From positions 30,247-94,246 of the forward strand of contig JBJORA010000028.1 of NCBI GenBank assembly GCA_046049675.1: 64,000 nucleotides of DNA. Direction: 5' to 3'. Below are positions 24,909-33,920 of this stretch, in pieces (within the stretch, counting starts at the first letter, position 1; the number at the start of each line of letters is the position of its first letter). The stretch comes from CAIXQW01 sp046049675. GTDB lineage: Bacteria; Bacteroidota; Bacteroidia; Chitinophagales; Chitinophagaceae. The position numbers and the translations under genes are program-made. The notes beneath the pieces were generated by a model that made no database searches, had not been told where the DNA came from, and was given only the letters and a program-made list of their open reading frames with translations.

Positions 24909-24937
24909 GCCCACGGTCTAATGTCAAGGTAGTTTTG
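24907..24937 (+). promoter_or_regulatory. Promoter TTG-N20-TAGTTTTG of the beta-helix gene
   Basis: -33 TTG (24907-24909) overlaps the inverted repeat; -7 box TAGTTTTG at 24930-24937. Leader of about 15 nt before the ATG at 24958. Confidence 0.6.
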
Positions 24938-24957
24938 CTATCTAAAATATTAGTACC

Positions 24958-25974
24958 ATGACCAAATTACTCACTACCATCGCATTTTTAGTACTTAGTT
25001 GCAACGCTTTTGCAACAACACGCACGCTTAACAATAACGTGCCTAGTCCAGGGCAATTCACAAGCTTTTCGGCTTGTCAAGCAGCCAGTAGCAATGGCGA
25101 CACCATCTTGGTGCAAGGCAGTCCAATAAACTACAATACTTTCTCGCTTAGTAAAAGGCTTACTATAATCGGACCGGGCCACAATCCTACTGACAAGCAA
25201 AATCCCGTAAAAGCACAAGTGGACTATATTGCTTTTAATATCGGTAGTACAGGGTCTAAAGTGTTTGGCCTAGATGTTTACGCGCCTTATATCCCATCAG
25301 GGCAAACCAATGTAGATAGTGTAACCATTGCACTTTGTAGAATTAATTACCAATTTTACGTACAGGCAGGTGGTGCCAATGCTTGGATTTTTGATGGCAA
25401 CGTATTTAGTTTTAATGGTAGCAATGTAGATCTAGGAGGACACTCATTTGGAGACGGTATTTTTAGGAATAATATTTTTAACGGCGAGCTTATTTATTTA
25501 GGTTACAGCTACATTGGTTATAATTATATCATCAACAATATCTTCCTTGGCGATAACCCATGGACTTTCAACTACTGCAATAATGGTTACGTGTATAACA
25601 ACATTTTCTACCGACAGGTACCTACTGCAGTAAATGGTTCTATGGTTTATAGTAACAACGTTGGCTTTGGCGGTGTTACAACTTTTCCAAATGGTACTAA
25701 TAGCGTTGGTGTAGACCCATTGTTTGTAACACCAATTGGCTCAGGTGCATTTTTCAATTATGCAACTGACTATCACCTACAGGCTACTTCGCCATTTCTT
25801 ACCTATGGCAATGATGGTACACAAGTGGGCATCTATGGTGGAACAACAGGCGACTACAACCAAAATGGTATGCCGCGTAATCCATACATCAAAACCTTTA
25901 CGCTAAGCGGTCCTACAAGTGTAAACTCGGGCGATAGCTTACAAATTTATATTAAAGCAAAGGTGCGCAACTAA
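24958..25974 (+). CDS. Secreted right-handed parallel beta-helix protein
   Basis: A 338-aa protein with a signal peptide (LLTTIAFLVLSCNAFA/T). The body has repeated short Asn/Gly-rich turns (IFDGNVFSFNGSN, GIFRNNIFNG, YIINNIFLGDN, YVYNNIFYRQ), the pattern of a right-handed beta-helix as in pectate lyases and surface proteins. The end (TFTLSGPTSVNSGDSLQIYIKAKVRN) is a short Ig-like strand set. No catalytic site or sorting domain is visible. It lies 39 nt upstream of the giant gene at 26014 and is probably co-expressed with it. Confidence 0.82.
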   Translation: MTKLLTTIAFLVLSCNAFATTRTLNNNVPSPGQFTSFSACQAASSNGDTILVQGSPINYNTFSLSKRLTIIGPGHNPTDKQNPVKAQVDYIAFNIGSTGSKVFGLDVYAPYIPSGQTNVDSVTIALCRINYQFYVQAGGANAWIFDGNVFSFNGSNVDLGGHSFGDGIFRNNIFNGELIYLGYSYIGYNYIINNIFLGDNPWTFNYCNNGYVYNNIFYRQVPTAVNGSMVYSNNVGFGGVTTFPNGTNSVGVDPLFVTPIGSGAFFNYATDYHLQATSPFLTYGNDGTQVGIYGGTTGDYNQNGMPRNPYIKTFTLSGPTSVNSGDSLQIYIKAKVRN

Positions 25975-26013
25975 TCTGTAACGCCGATTCTTCACTAAAA
26001 CGCTGTTACAACT

Positions 26014-29000
26014 ATGATCAAGTTACGCTTTATCGTAAGCTCGCTAGCATGTTTGCTGCTGCCCTTTGTGGCGCTAGGGCAAATAAGCACAGCTGAGTAT
26101 TTCTTCGATACGGATCCAGGCGTGGGCAACGCAACTACAATTGCGGTTACTAGCTACAACGCCGACTCTGCAGAAATTGCAGGGCAAATTCAAGTGCCTA
26201 CAAGCTTAGCACCTGGCGCACACAAGGTGTTTGTACGCTTTGCAAAAGTAATTGCAGGTGCACCTAAATGGGGTTTAACGCAAGAGCAAGCTTTTTATAT
26301 TCTTAGCAACGGAGCAAGCATTACCGCACTTGAGTATTATTTTGATGCCGACCCAGGCGTAGGCAATGGCATAGCCTTACCACTGACTACGCAAAATGAT
26401 ACAGCAATCTATCTAGGGAAAATTTCTACCGCAGGGTTAAATTTTGGCGCACATAAAGTATTTGTAAGAGGACGCAATCTTTATGGCTCATGGGGCTTAG
26501 TAGATATGCAGCCTTTTTTTATTAATCAAAGTGGTGCAGTGATTGCTGGAGGCGAATACTTTTTTGATACCGACCCAGGCGTGGGTAATGGTATTGCAAT
26601 TGCCTTGAATGCCGCAGCCGATAGTGCAGTTTTTAATGGCAATATCAGCACTGCTGGTTTGCCAGGTGGCAAGCACGTGCTATATGTTCGCACAAGAGAT
26701 TTTTCAGGTAGATACAGCGCTACAGAGGCAAAACATTTCTTTATTAATACTACACCAATTCTCGCAGAGTATTTTGTAGATACCGATCCTGGTGTAGGAG
26801 CTGGTACACCAATTAATCTTACACTTACAACTGCTGGTACTGCAGAGTACACAGGTAATATCGCCATACCAACTAGTGTCGGTACTGGCACACACAAGTT
26901 GTATGTACGTGCTTTAGACAATGCAGGACAATGGGGTTTAGTGGACAGTCAAGGTTTTACAATTTTGTGCGATAAGTGGTTTAGAGATTTTGATAATGAT
27001 GGCTATGGCAATATCAACGACACCTTACGTACCTGCGTGCAACCCAATGGCTATGTCAACAATGGCTTGGATTGCAATGATAATAACGCCTTGGAAAAAC
27101 CTGGCCAGTTGTGGTATGTAGATGCTGATGGCGACGATTATGGTATTGCGCCTGCGATTGCATCATGTACACGACCTCCTAATGCATTTGCTGCTAGCGA
27201 ACTTATTGCAAGCACAACAGATTGCAACGACAATGCTGCTACTGCTTACCCAGGTGCAACAGAAATTTGCGATGGCATAGACAACGACTGTGACGGCGCT
27301 GTCGATGAAGGCTTGTTGTTTACTTACTATTTTGACGGCGATAATGATGGCTATGGTGTTGTAAGTACTACTACAATTGCATGTTCTGCACCAGCTAACT
27401 ATGTAGCACTGAGTGGTGATTGCAACGATGGCAATGCTGCTATCAACCCACTAGCCACTGAAGTGTGTGATGGCATAGATAACAACTGCAATGGTCAAAC
27501 AGACGAAGCATTACTTACCAATTACTACCCTGATATTGATGGCGATGGTTTTGGCAATACAGCGGCAGTACTTGCTGCTTGTACTCAACCTAGCGGGTAT
27601 ATTACAACAGCAGGCGATTGCAACGATAATAACAGCTTAATAAATCCACTTGCTACTGAAGTTTGCGATAATGTAGATAACGATTGCGATGGTCTTATAG
27701 ACGAAGGCGTAACGACAGTATTCTATCGCGATTTTGACGGCGATGGTTTTGGGAACGCAACAAACACAATCAATGCATGTTCGCAACCAAGCGGCTATGT
27801 AAGCAATAGTACGGACTGCAACGACAACGCTGCAACGGTTTATCCAGGCGCAGTAGAAATCTGTGATGGTTTAGACAACGATTGCGATGGCGATATCGAT
27901 GCCGCTGATGCCAATGTTGTGCTTAATACTTATTATGCCGATAGTGATGGCGATTCCTATGGCAATATCAACAATACACAGCAGGCTTGCACAGCGCCAG
28001 TTGGTCATGTAAGTAATAGTACCGACTGTAATGACGCCAATGCCAATGAATATCCTAGTCAAGTTTGGTATATAGATGCAGATGGCGATGGCTATGGCAC
28101 TGGGGCAACTATTATTCAGTGTTTGCAACCGGCTAATGCTTATCTGCCTTCTTCGCTAGATAGTATTGCTGGCGATTGCAACGATAATAATCCTGCCATC
28201 AAGCCAAATTCGCAATACTTTACATTTAGTAGTGGTGTATATGCCAATGCAGTAGTAAGCCCATTACAAGGAAGTACTTACACTACATTTACATTTGAAG
28301 TAATGTATGTTGATAGTAGCAATGCCATGCCACCTGCTAGCTATCCGCGTGCAATTTTAGACTTTGAAGCCAATGGCGTTTACACTGGTGCCAGCGATAG
28401 AACAATTTTATTAAGTGCCGCCGATGTATCAGACAGTATTACTTCTGACGGAAAAAAATACATAGGCACTATCAATGCCTTACCTATCGGTGCGAACTAC
28501 CAAACAATTATTCAAACGAATGTCCAATCATGTGCAGTGAATTTTGGTCCTTTCAATTATCCTGACGTGGTTGTCTATCCTGATTTACAAATTTTTGCCA
28601 ATGATATTACATTCAGCACAAGCAATCCAAGCACTGGATCTCCGCTAACTGTGTTCGCAACGATACACAATGTAAGCGATTTTCCGGGCAACAATTTTGT
28701 CGTGCATTTACGCAATCAATACGATACTACCCTTGTGTACCCTGACATTACGGTAGCCACAATTGCACCGCATAGTAGTATGCAGGTGAGCTGGAACATT
28801 ACTACACCTAGCGTACCGTCGTGGTGCCCAATGCAGGTATATGTTGATTATGCCAATGCTATTCCAGAAACAAACGAGCTTGATAATACCGCCGTGCGAC
28901 CGTTTGTAAATGGCAACTATAATTTGCCGGGCCGCATCGTTGTAACAGCCGAAGTTACCCCACAAGTAAGCACAACTATTGCAAATTTTAATTTAACCTT

Positions 29001-32000
29001 AAGCGGAAAAGCACACTATAGCGGCGTTGCAGTACCACTATTAGACAGCAGTGTGGCAGGCGCCACTGTAAGTGCATCAATTGTAGAAACTGGCGCACAG
29101 TTTACAGGTTATACCAATTCGCAAGGCAATTATGCCATGAGTTTTCCAAAGCCGCTCAATCCAGGTTTGTATCACATGCAAGTGCATGTTACCGATTACA
29201 CTTTAGATGGCGATACTACAACAACATTTACTATTGTGTACGTAGCACCGCCATGTTTTGCAGATATTACAGCAAGCATAGCACTAAGCCCGCATACAAG
29301 CTATGCTGGATTTTCGTCAAATACAATTTTTGTTGGCGACTCTGTGAGCGGTACAATCACTATTACTAATAATGGTTGCTTTACAACAGGTACTGCCATG
29401 TACACTGCTGTTTCTCAGACGGGTGGCTCGCTTAGTATACCAAGTTTTACTGTTCCAGCTCTTGCACCTGGTGCAAGCTACTCTGTAGGCTTTAGCAATA
29501 TCGTGTACAATACAATTGGTACTGCCGCAATTACAGTACAAGCAGATGCGTACAATGTAGTGAACGAATTAAATGAATCAAATAATGGCACGGTGGCGCT
29601 CATTAATGTAATAAGTCCTTTGCCGGATTTATCAAGCACACTTGGTTCTAACGGCTATTACAGCGAGTGTAACTTACCAACAAGTGTTAGTTTTACAGTA
29701 GTCAACGGTGGAGGATCACCAGCATTTGGTGTAAACTGTAAATTATATCGTAGTAAAAATGGTGTGCTTGTCGATTCGGTTATACATACAATCGCTGTCG
29801 TTGCTGCTAATTCATATAGTAGTGTAAGTATTCCGTTTAGCTATGATGCTGGTTTAAACTATTATACATATGCATTGCAAGCGGACTATACCAATAGTAT
29901 TGCTGAACTCAACGAGAGTAATAACAACAGTGGTGTGATATTTACAGCTACGGCTTGCAAACCCGACCTAGTGATTGGCGGTTGTATGGCTGTAGATGTA
30001 GCTAGTAGTAACGCACAGTACAGCGGTACCTTAACTGTTACAGCAACAATTGGCAATGTTGGTAACGCGGCAATAACTACGCCAATAGATGTAGTATTTA
30101 ACTTAAGTGGCGGCACAAGTTACACTGTAATACATACAGGTGGTTTGGCCGCTGGCGCAAATGCCACAGTAAGTACAACGATTACAGCACCTCCTCCGGC
30201 AACACAAACCATTAGTGCTACTGTTGATCCAACTAATGCATACAATGAATTCAGTGAAGGCAATAACATGGCTGTAGGAAATATGTGCGTTGATCTTTTT
30301 CCTGCTGCGCTTTGCTACGGTGTAAACTTTTGGGATATCGTTTACATCAAAAATCAAGCGGCAGTGCCTTACCTAGCATTGGGTACTGCCAATTTGTACA
30401 CTGCGCAAAATGTAGCAGTTAATGTAAGCGTTAGTGGGCCTGGTATAAGTGGTATGCAAGATTTAGGTAACATTATTGTGCCAAGTGCTACGCAGAATTG
30501 CATTTGTCCTTTGATGATTTCTGCTGCAAATACTTTTGTATTTGCCAATGCTGGCATCTACACTTTTACCTTTACGGTCGATGCAAACAATGCCTATACA
30601 GAGTGCAATGAATCAAACAATGTAATGGTTCGCACTGTTACAGTACTTGAACAGCCTGATATGCGCATACTAAGCCAATATATCAATCCTAGTTTGCTCA
30701 ATCCTAATGTAGGGCAGGCGGTAACCTTTGATATTAGCTACGATAATGTGGGGGTACAAAATATTGCCGACACAATGGAATTGATGTTGCGTGTAAATAA
30801 TACTAATATCGATAGTGCGCAAGTATTTGGGTTAACTACTAATGATAACAATACACATCACTTTGCAACGACTTGGAGCAGCACTATACCTGGTGTACAT
30901 ATTGTTCGCGCTATTATCGACCATGATGCAGAAGTAGTCGAACTCAACGAACTTAACAACGAAGCTACACGCGCCATTATAGTAGGCGAATTACCAAATA
31001 TGTATTTCAAGAAAATATTTGCTACGAATGTTGTTCCAAATATTGGCGATCAAATTGCTATTACAGGTAATGTTGGTAATAGTGGCGATAGCTATGCCGA
31101 GGCAGATGTACGCTTTAGTTACATCGATAATGCCAACGATACTATTTTAATCGGTCTTACTCATGTGCAAGTGCCGGCAAATGATAGTGTTATCTTTAAT
31201 ATGCCGTGGACGGTAGCCGATGCAAAAACAAATATTATTGCTGAAATTATCAATACAACAAGTTTAGAAGCCACCTACGACGACAACGATAGCGTGATTG
31301 TATTAGGCAACATGATAGTAAGCGCTAGCGTGATTCCTGCATGTGATACCTTAGCCAATGGTATTGCGATTGCAAATGCAGCTGGTGGTGACGCACCATA
31401 TACCTATCAATGGCAAACTGGCTTAGTGAACGATAGTATTATTGGCGCTGCTGGTAGTTATACTGTAGTAGCAACAGATGTGTTTGGGCAAACTGCAAGT
31501 ACGGTCGTTGCAATCAATGCCCTTGCAAGGCCAACGGTTTCGGCAAACGCTACACCTACAAGTGTATTGGTTGGAAATTCTGCGGTATTGCTGGCTTCTG
31601 GAGCAAGTACTTACACATGGGCAAACGCTGCAACGCTTAGTGCCACTATTGGTGCAATGGTATCCGCGCAACCTGCCGTTACAACAATCTACACCGTTAC
31701 AGGTGCAAGCAATTACGGCTGTACAAATACCGCCACAGTTACACTAACCATTATTCCACTGGTTCAGATGGACAGTGCGCACAGTACAGCGCCAAGTTGT
31801 GCTACAAGTAGCAATGGTAGTATTATAGTGTTTGCAAGCGGTGGTATTGCACCAATTAGTTATGCTTTATTGCCAAATACTGGTTTGCAAACAAGCCCTG
31901 GTGTATTTAGTAATTTAACTGCGGGCACATATACTTGTACAGTTACCGATGCCACTATGGCAACCACTACAACAATCGTTAGTATCTCAGCAGCAAATAC

Positions 32001-33027
32001 ATTTAGCGTGACCATAACTGCTAGTACCACTACAGTCAATACGCAAGATATGTTGGCCTTAAGCGTAAGTGGCAATGAGCCTATTGCAAGTGCAGTGTGG
32101 AATGCACCTGGTGGTTTGAGCGCTGTTGGTACAACATTTAATGCGCAAGTATTTGCTGTCAATTCTGGCATATACACAGTACAAGCTACTAGCATTAATG
32201 GTTGTATAGCTAATAGTACAATTAGTATTACAGTTATTGATCGTCCTATTATTGCTGCAAAAGTTCTGCTGAATGGTCCGTACCTCACGGCAATGCTTGC
32301 TATGACCGATTCTTTACGACAAAAGAATTTGATACCTCTTACACAACCTTATGGTGCTGCGCCATACAACCAAGGCGTCGCACATACTGGAACAGAAACA
32401 ATTAGCAGCTCAGTACTAAGTGCAAGCGGCAACAATGCTATTGTGGATTGGGTATTGTTAGAATTACGTCATGCAACTACGCCAACAGTAGTAGTTGCAA
32501 CACGTGCAGCACTATTGCAACGCGACGGCGATGTGGTGGATGTAGATGGTATAAGTCCAGTGTATTTTAGCACAGCACTAGCAGGTAATTATTTTGTTGC
32601 GATTCGCCATCGTAATCACTTAGGTATAATGACAGCTGCTGCTCTACCAATTAATGATATGGTTGCAACGCTAGATTTTACAGAATCAAGTACGGCACTT
32701 TATACGAAGTCTAGTCCATTGCATAATCCATCACCTGCTACAGGTGCAACAAGGCAAGTAGGTATGAAGCGCACGCTATACGCAGGCAATTGTAATTTAT
32801 CAAGTGCAAGTACAGCAAGTATCGTTACATATAATTCTGCCAGCATCAGTGATAGAGCAGCATTGCTAGCCGCGGTGCCAGGCACAGCAACACTCAATGG
32901 TTATACCCAATACGACTGCGACTTAAACGGCTTTGCACGCTTTAATGGTTTGTTGCCAGATAGATTGGTGATTCTTCAAAATTGCTTTAATAGCACAACT
33001 TTAGTTGTACGAGAGCAGTTGCCGTAG
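26014..33027 (+). CDS. Giant modular secreted surface protein (metal-binding and CARDB repeats)
   Basis: A 2337-aa protein. Residues 1-22 form a signal peptide. Four EYFFDTDPGVGN-type modules start near residues 27, 106, 179 and 251. About seven Asp/Asn/Cys-rich putative metal-binding repeats (DGDGYG, DCNDNN, EVCDGIDNDCDG) span ~325-735. A long series of CARDB-like adhesion domains follows to ~1760, marked by VDYANAIPETNELDN, VNELNESNNG and IAELNESNNN. PKD/SprB-like segments run to ~2080, and the conserved C-terminal module (ILNGPY, LLQRDGDVVDVDG, VAIRHRNHLGIMT, final EQLP) closes the protein. This terminus contains a dockerin-like Ca site (YDCDLNGFARFNG) and not a standard type A sorting domain. 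Likely a calcium-stabilised surface adhesin; partner unknown. Confidence 0.88.
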   Translation: MIKLRFIVSSLACLLLPFVALGQISTAEYFFDTDPGVGNATTIAVTSYNADSAEIAGQIQVPTSLAPGAHKVFVRFAKVIAGAPKWGLTQEQAFYILSNGASITALEYYFDADPGVGNGIALPLTTQNDTAIYLGKISTAGLNFGAHKVFVRGRNLYGSWGLVDMQPFFINQSGAVIAGGEYFFDTDPGVGNGIAIALNAAADSAVFNGNISTAGLPGGKHVLYVRTRDFSGRYSATEAKHFFINTTPILAEYFVDTDPGVGAGTPINLTLTTAGTAEYTGNIAIPTSVGTGTHKLYVRALDNAGQWGLVDSQGFTILCDKWFRDFDNDGYGNINDTLRTCVQPNGYVNNGLDCNDNNALEKPGQLWYVDADGDDYGIAPAIASCTRPPNAFAASELIASTTDCNDNAATAYPGATEICDGIDNDCDGAVDEGLLFTYYFDGDNDGYGVVSTTTIACSAPANYVALSGDCNDGNAAINPLATEVCDGIDNNCNGQTDEALLTNYYPDIDGDGFGNTAAVLAACTQPSGYITTAGDCNDNNSLINPLATEVCDNVDNDCDGLIDEGVTTVFYRDFDGDGFGNATNTINACSQPSGYVSNSTDCNDNAATVYPGAVEICDGLDNDCDGDIDAADANVVLNTYYADSDGDSYGNINNTQQACTAPVGHVSNSTDCNDANANEYPSQVWYIDADGDGYGTGATIIQCLQPANAYLPSSLDSIAGDCNDNNPAIKPNSQYFTFSSGVYANAVVSPLQGSTYTTFTFEVMYVDSSNAMPPASYPRAILDFEANGVYTGASDRTILLSAADVSDSITSDGKKYIGTINALPIGANYQTIIQTNVQSCAVNFGPFNYPDVVVYPDLQIFANDITFSTSNPSTGSPLTVFATIHNVSDFPGNNFVVHLRNQYDTTLVYPDITVATIAPHSSMQVSWNITTPSVPSWCPMQVYVDYANAIPETNELDNTAVRPFVNGNYNLPGRIVVTAEVTPQVSTTIANFNLTLSGKAHYSGVAVPLLDSSVAGATVSASIVETGAQFTGYTNSQGNYAMSFPKPLNPGLYHMQVHVTDYTLDGDTTTTFTIVYVAPPCFADITASIALSPHTSYAGFSSNTIFVGDSVSGTITITNNGCFTTGTAMYTAVSQTGGSLSIPSFTVPALAPGASYSVGFSNIVYNTIGTAAITVQADAYNVVNELNESNNGTVALINVISPLPDLSSTLGSNGYYSECNLPTSVSFTVVNGGGSPAFGVNCKLYRSKNGVLVDSVIHTIAVVAANSYSSVSIPFSYDAGLNYYTYALQADYTNSIAELNESNNNSGVIFTATACKPDLVIGGCMAVDVASSNAQYSGTLTVTATIGNVGNAAITTPIDVVFNLSGGTSYTVIHTGGLAAGANATVSTTITAPPPATQTISATVDPTNAYNEFSEGNNMAVGNMCVDLFPAALCYGVNFWDIVYIKNQAAVPYLALGTANLYTAQNVAVNVSVSGPGISGMQDLGNIIVPSATQNCICPLMISAANTFVFANAGIYTFTFTVDANNAYTECNESNNVMVRTVTVLEQPDMRILSQYINPSLLNPNVGQAVTFDISYDNVGVQNIADTMELMLRVNNTNIDSAQVFGLTTNDNNTHHFATTWSSTIPGVHIVRAIIDHDAEVVELNELNNEATRAIIVGELPNMYFKKIFATNVVPNIGDQIAITGNVGNSGDSYAEADVRFSYIDNANDTILIGLTHVQVPANDSVIFNMPWTVADAKTNIIAEIINTTSLEATYDDNDSVIVLGNMIVSASVIPACDTLANGIAIANAAGGDAPYTYQWQTGLVNDSIIGAAGSYTVVATDVFGQTASTVVAINALARPTVSANATPTSVLVGNSAVLLASGASTYTWANAATLSATIGAMVSAQPAVTTIYTVTGASNYGCTNTATVTLTIIPLVQMDSAHSTAPSCATSSNGSIIVFASGGIAPISYALLPNTGLQTSPGVFSNLTAGTYTCTVTDATMATTTTIVSISAANTFSVTITASTTTVNTQDMLALSVSGNEPIASAVWNAPGGLSAVGTTFNAQVFAVNSGIYTVQATSINGCIANSTISITVIDRPIIAAKVLLNGPYLTAMLAMTDSLRQKNLIPLTQPYGAAPYNQGVAHTGTETISSSVLSASGNNAIVDWVLLELRHATTPTVVVATRAALLQRDGDVVDVDGISPVYFSTALAGNYFVAIRHRNHLGIMTAAALPINDMVATLDFTESSTALYTKSSPLHNPSPATGATRQVGMKRTLYAGNCNLSSASTASIVTYNSASISDRAALLAAVPGTATLNGYTQYDCDLNGFARFNGLLPDRLVILQNCFNSTTLVVREQLP

Positions 33028-33068
33028 TAGAAGTTGGAACAAGCAGGAACGGATAATCTGTTGCTTAG

Positions 33069-33833
33069 CTAAAACCTAAAATTCTCTTGCGCTGCTTTCA
33101 ACAACTTCTGATACTTCTTTAGATTGAATTGCACATAGGTACTTGGCTTATGCGCCACTGCTGTTTCTTTTTCAGTGAGCTCGTCAAGTATGCCAAGCTT
33201 TGCAATTTTTCTTCTAAAGTTGCGCTTGTCTATTTTGCGATTAAGAATTGCTTCGTACAAAAGATTGAGCTGTGTGATAGTAAACTTCTTAGGTAATAGG
33301 TGCAAGCCAATTGGTTTTGCTTGAATATCGCTACGCAACTTGTTTAAGCCCGCCTGTAAAATTTCTAAATGGTCAAAGGCGAGTTCTTCAATATCATAAA
33401 CAGGCAGCCATTGTGCCGACTTTGCAAAAGAAGAAGGATTAAGGGCGCTATCACTCATTTGAACTAAAGAGTAGTAGGCAATCGTCACAACACGCGCACT
33501 TGGTTCCTGACGAATGAACTTCAACCAATCTTTATCGCCTTTGGTTTCTGTACGGTTAGGGTCGCCAAAGGCGCCTATTTGTTCAAGATAGATGTTTTTA
33601 AGGCCGGTGAGTTCGTACAATATCCGATTTGCATTCTGATCAAGGTCTTGGGTATCCAATATTAAGTCGCCGGGTAACGCCAATCTGAGCTTTTTGCCCT
33701 GCGCATCCGCACCTCGCTCAATCGTCAGTACCATAAGCTTTTCTAAGTCAAAGCCAAATACTACACAGTCTACCGATATATGTGGGTTAAGTGCAGCATT
33801 TGAACTTATGTTCAGATTTTTTTTGATACTCAT
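33069..33833 (-). CDS. NrtR/AraR-like transcriptional regulator (degenerate Nudix domain plus winged helix)
   Basis: A 254-aa protein. The N-terminal ~150 residues have the Nudix fold (VDCVVFGFDLEKLMVLTIERG, LALPGDLILDTQDLDQNANRILYELTGL), but the Nudix box lacks its catalytic Glu residues, as in regulators that use the fold as a sensor. The C-terminal ~80 residues are the NrtR-type winged helix (FTITQLNLLYEAILNRKIDKRNFRRKI). In Bacteroides a relative, AraR, controls sugar use. Its divergent orientation to the glycosidase operon at 33921 and the palindrome between them suggest it controls that operon in response to a sugar ligand. NAD-metabolism control is the alternative. Confidence 0.87.
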   Translation of the reverse strand: MSIKKNLNISSNAALNPHISVDCVVFGFDLEKLMVLTIERGADAQGKKLRLALPGDLILDTQDLDQNANRILYELTGLKNIYLEQIGAFGDPNRTETKGDKDWLKFIRQEPSARVVTIAYYSLVQMSDSALNPSSFAKSAQWLPVYDIEELAFDHLEILQAGLNKLRSDIQAKPIGLHLLPKKFTITQLNLLYEAILNRKIDKRNFRRKIAKLGILDELTEKETAVAHKPSTYVQFNLKKYQKLLKAAQENFRF

Positions 33834-33858
33834 ATATTAAAAGTTTCGTAGTATTGCG

Positions 33859-33879
33859 TTAGTGTACAAGTGACACTAA
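33859..33879. promoter_or_regulatory. Putative operator TTAGTGT-N7-ACACTAA for the NrtR/AraR-like regulator
   Basis: A 21-bp inverted repeat with perfect 7-bp arms, lying in the 87-nt divergent gap between the regulator and the glycosidase operon. NrtR-family regulators bind palindromes of about this size. No other copy was noticed. Confidence 0.65.
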
Positions 33880-33920
33880 GTCCAATATTCGTGTTTTCTT
33901 CGTTAGCAGAAGGCTAAAGT

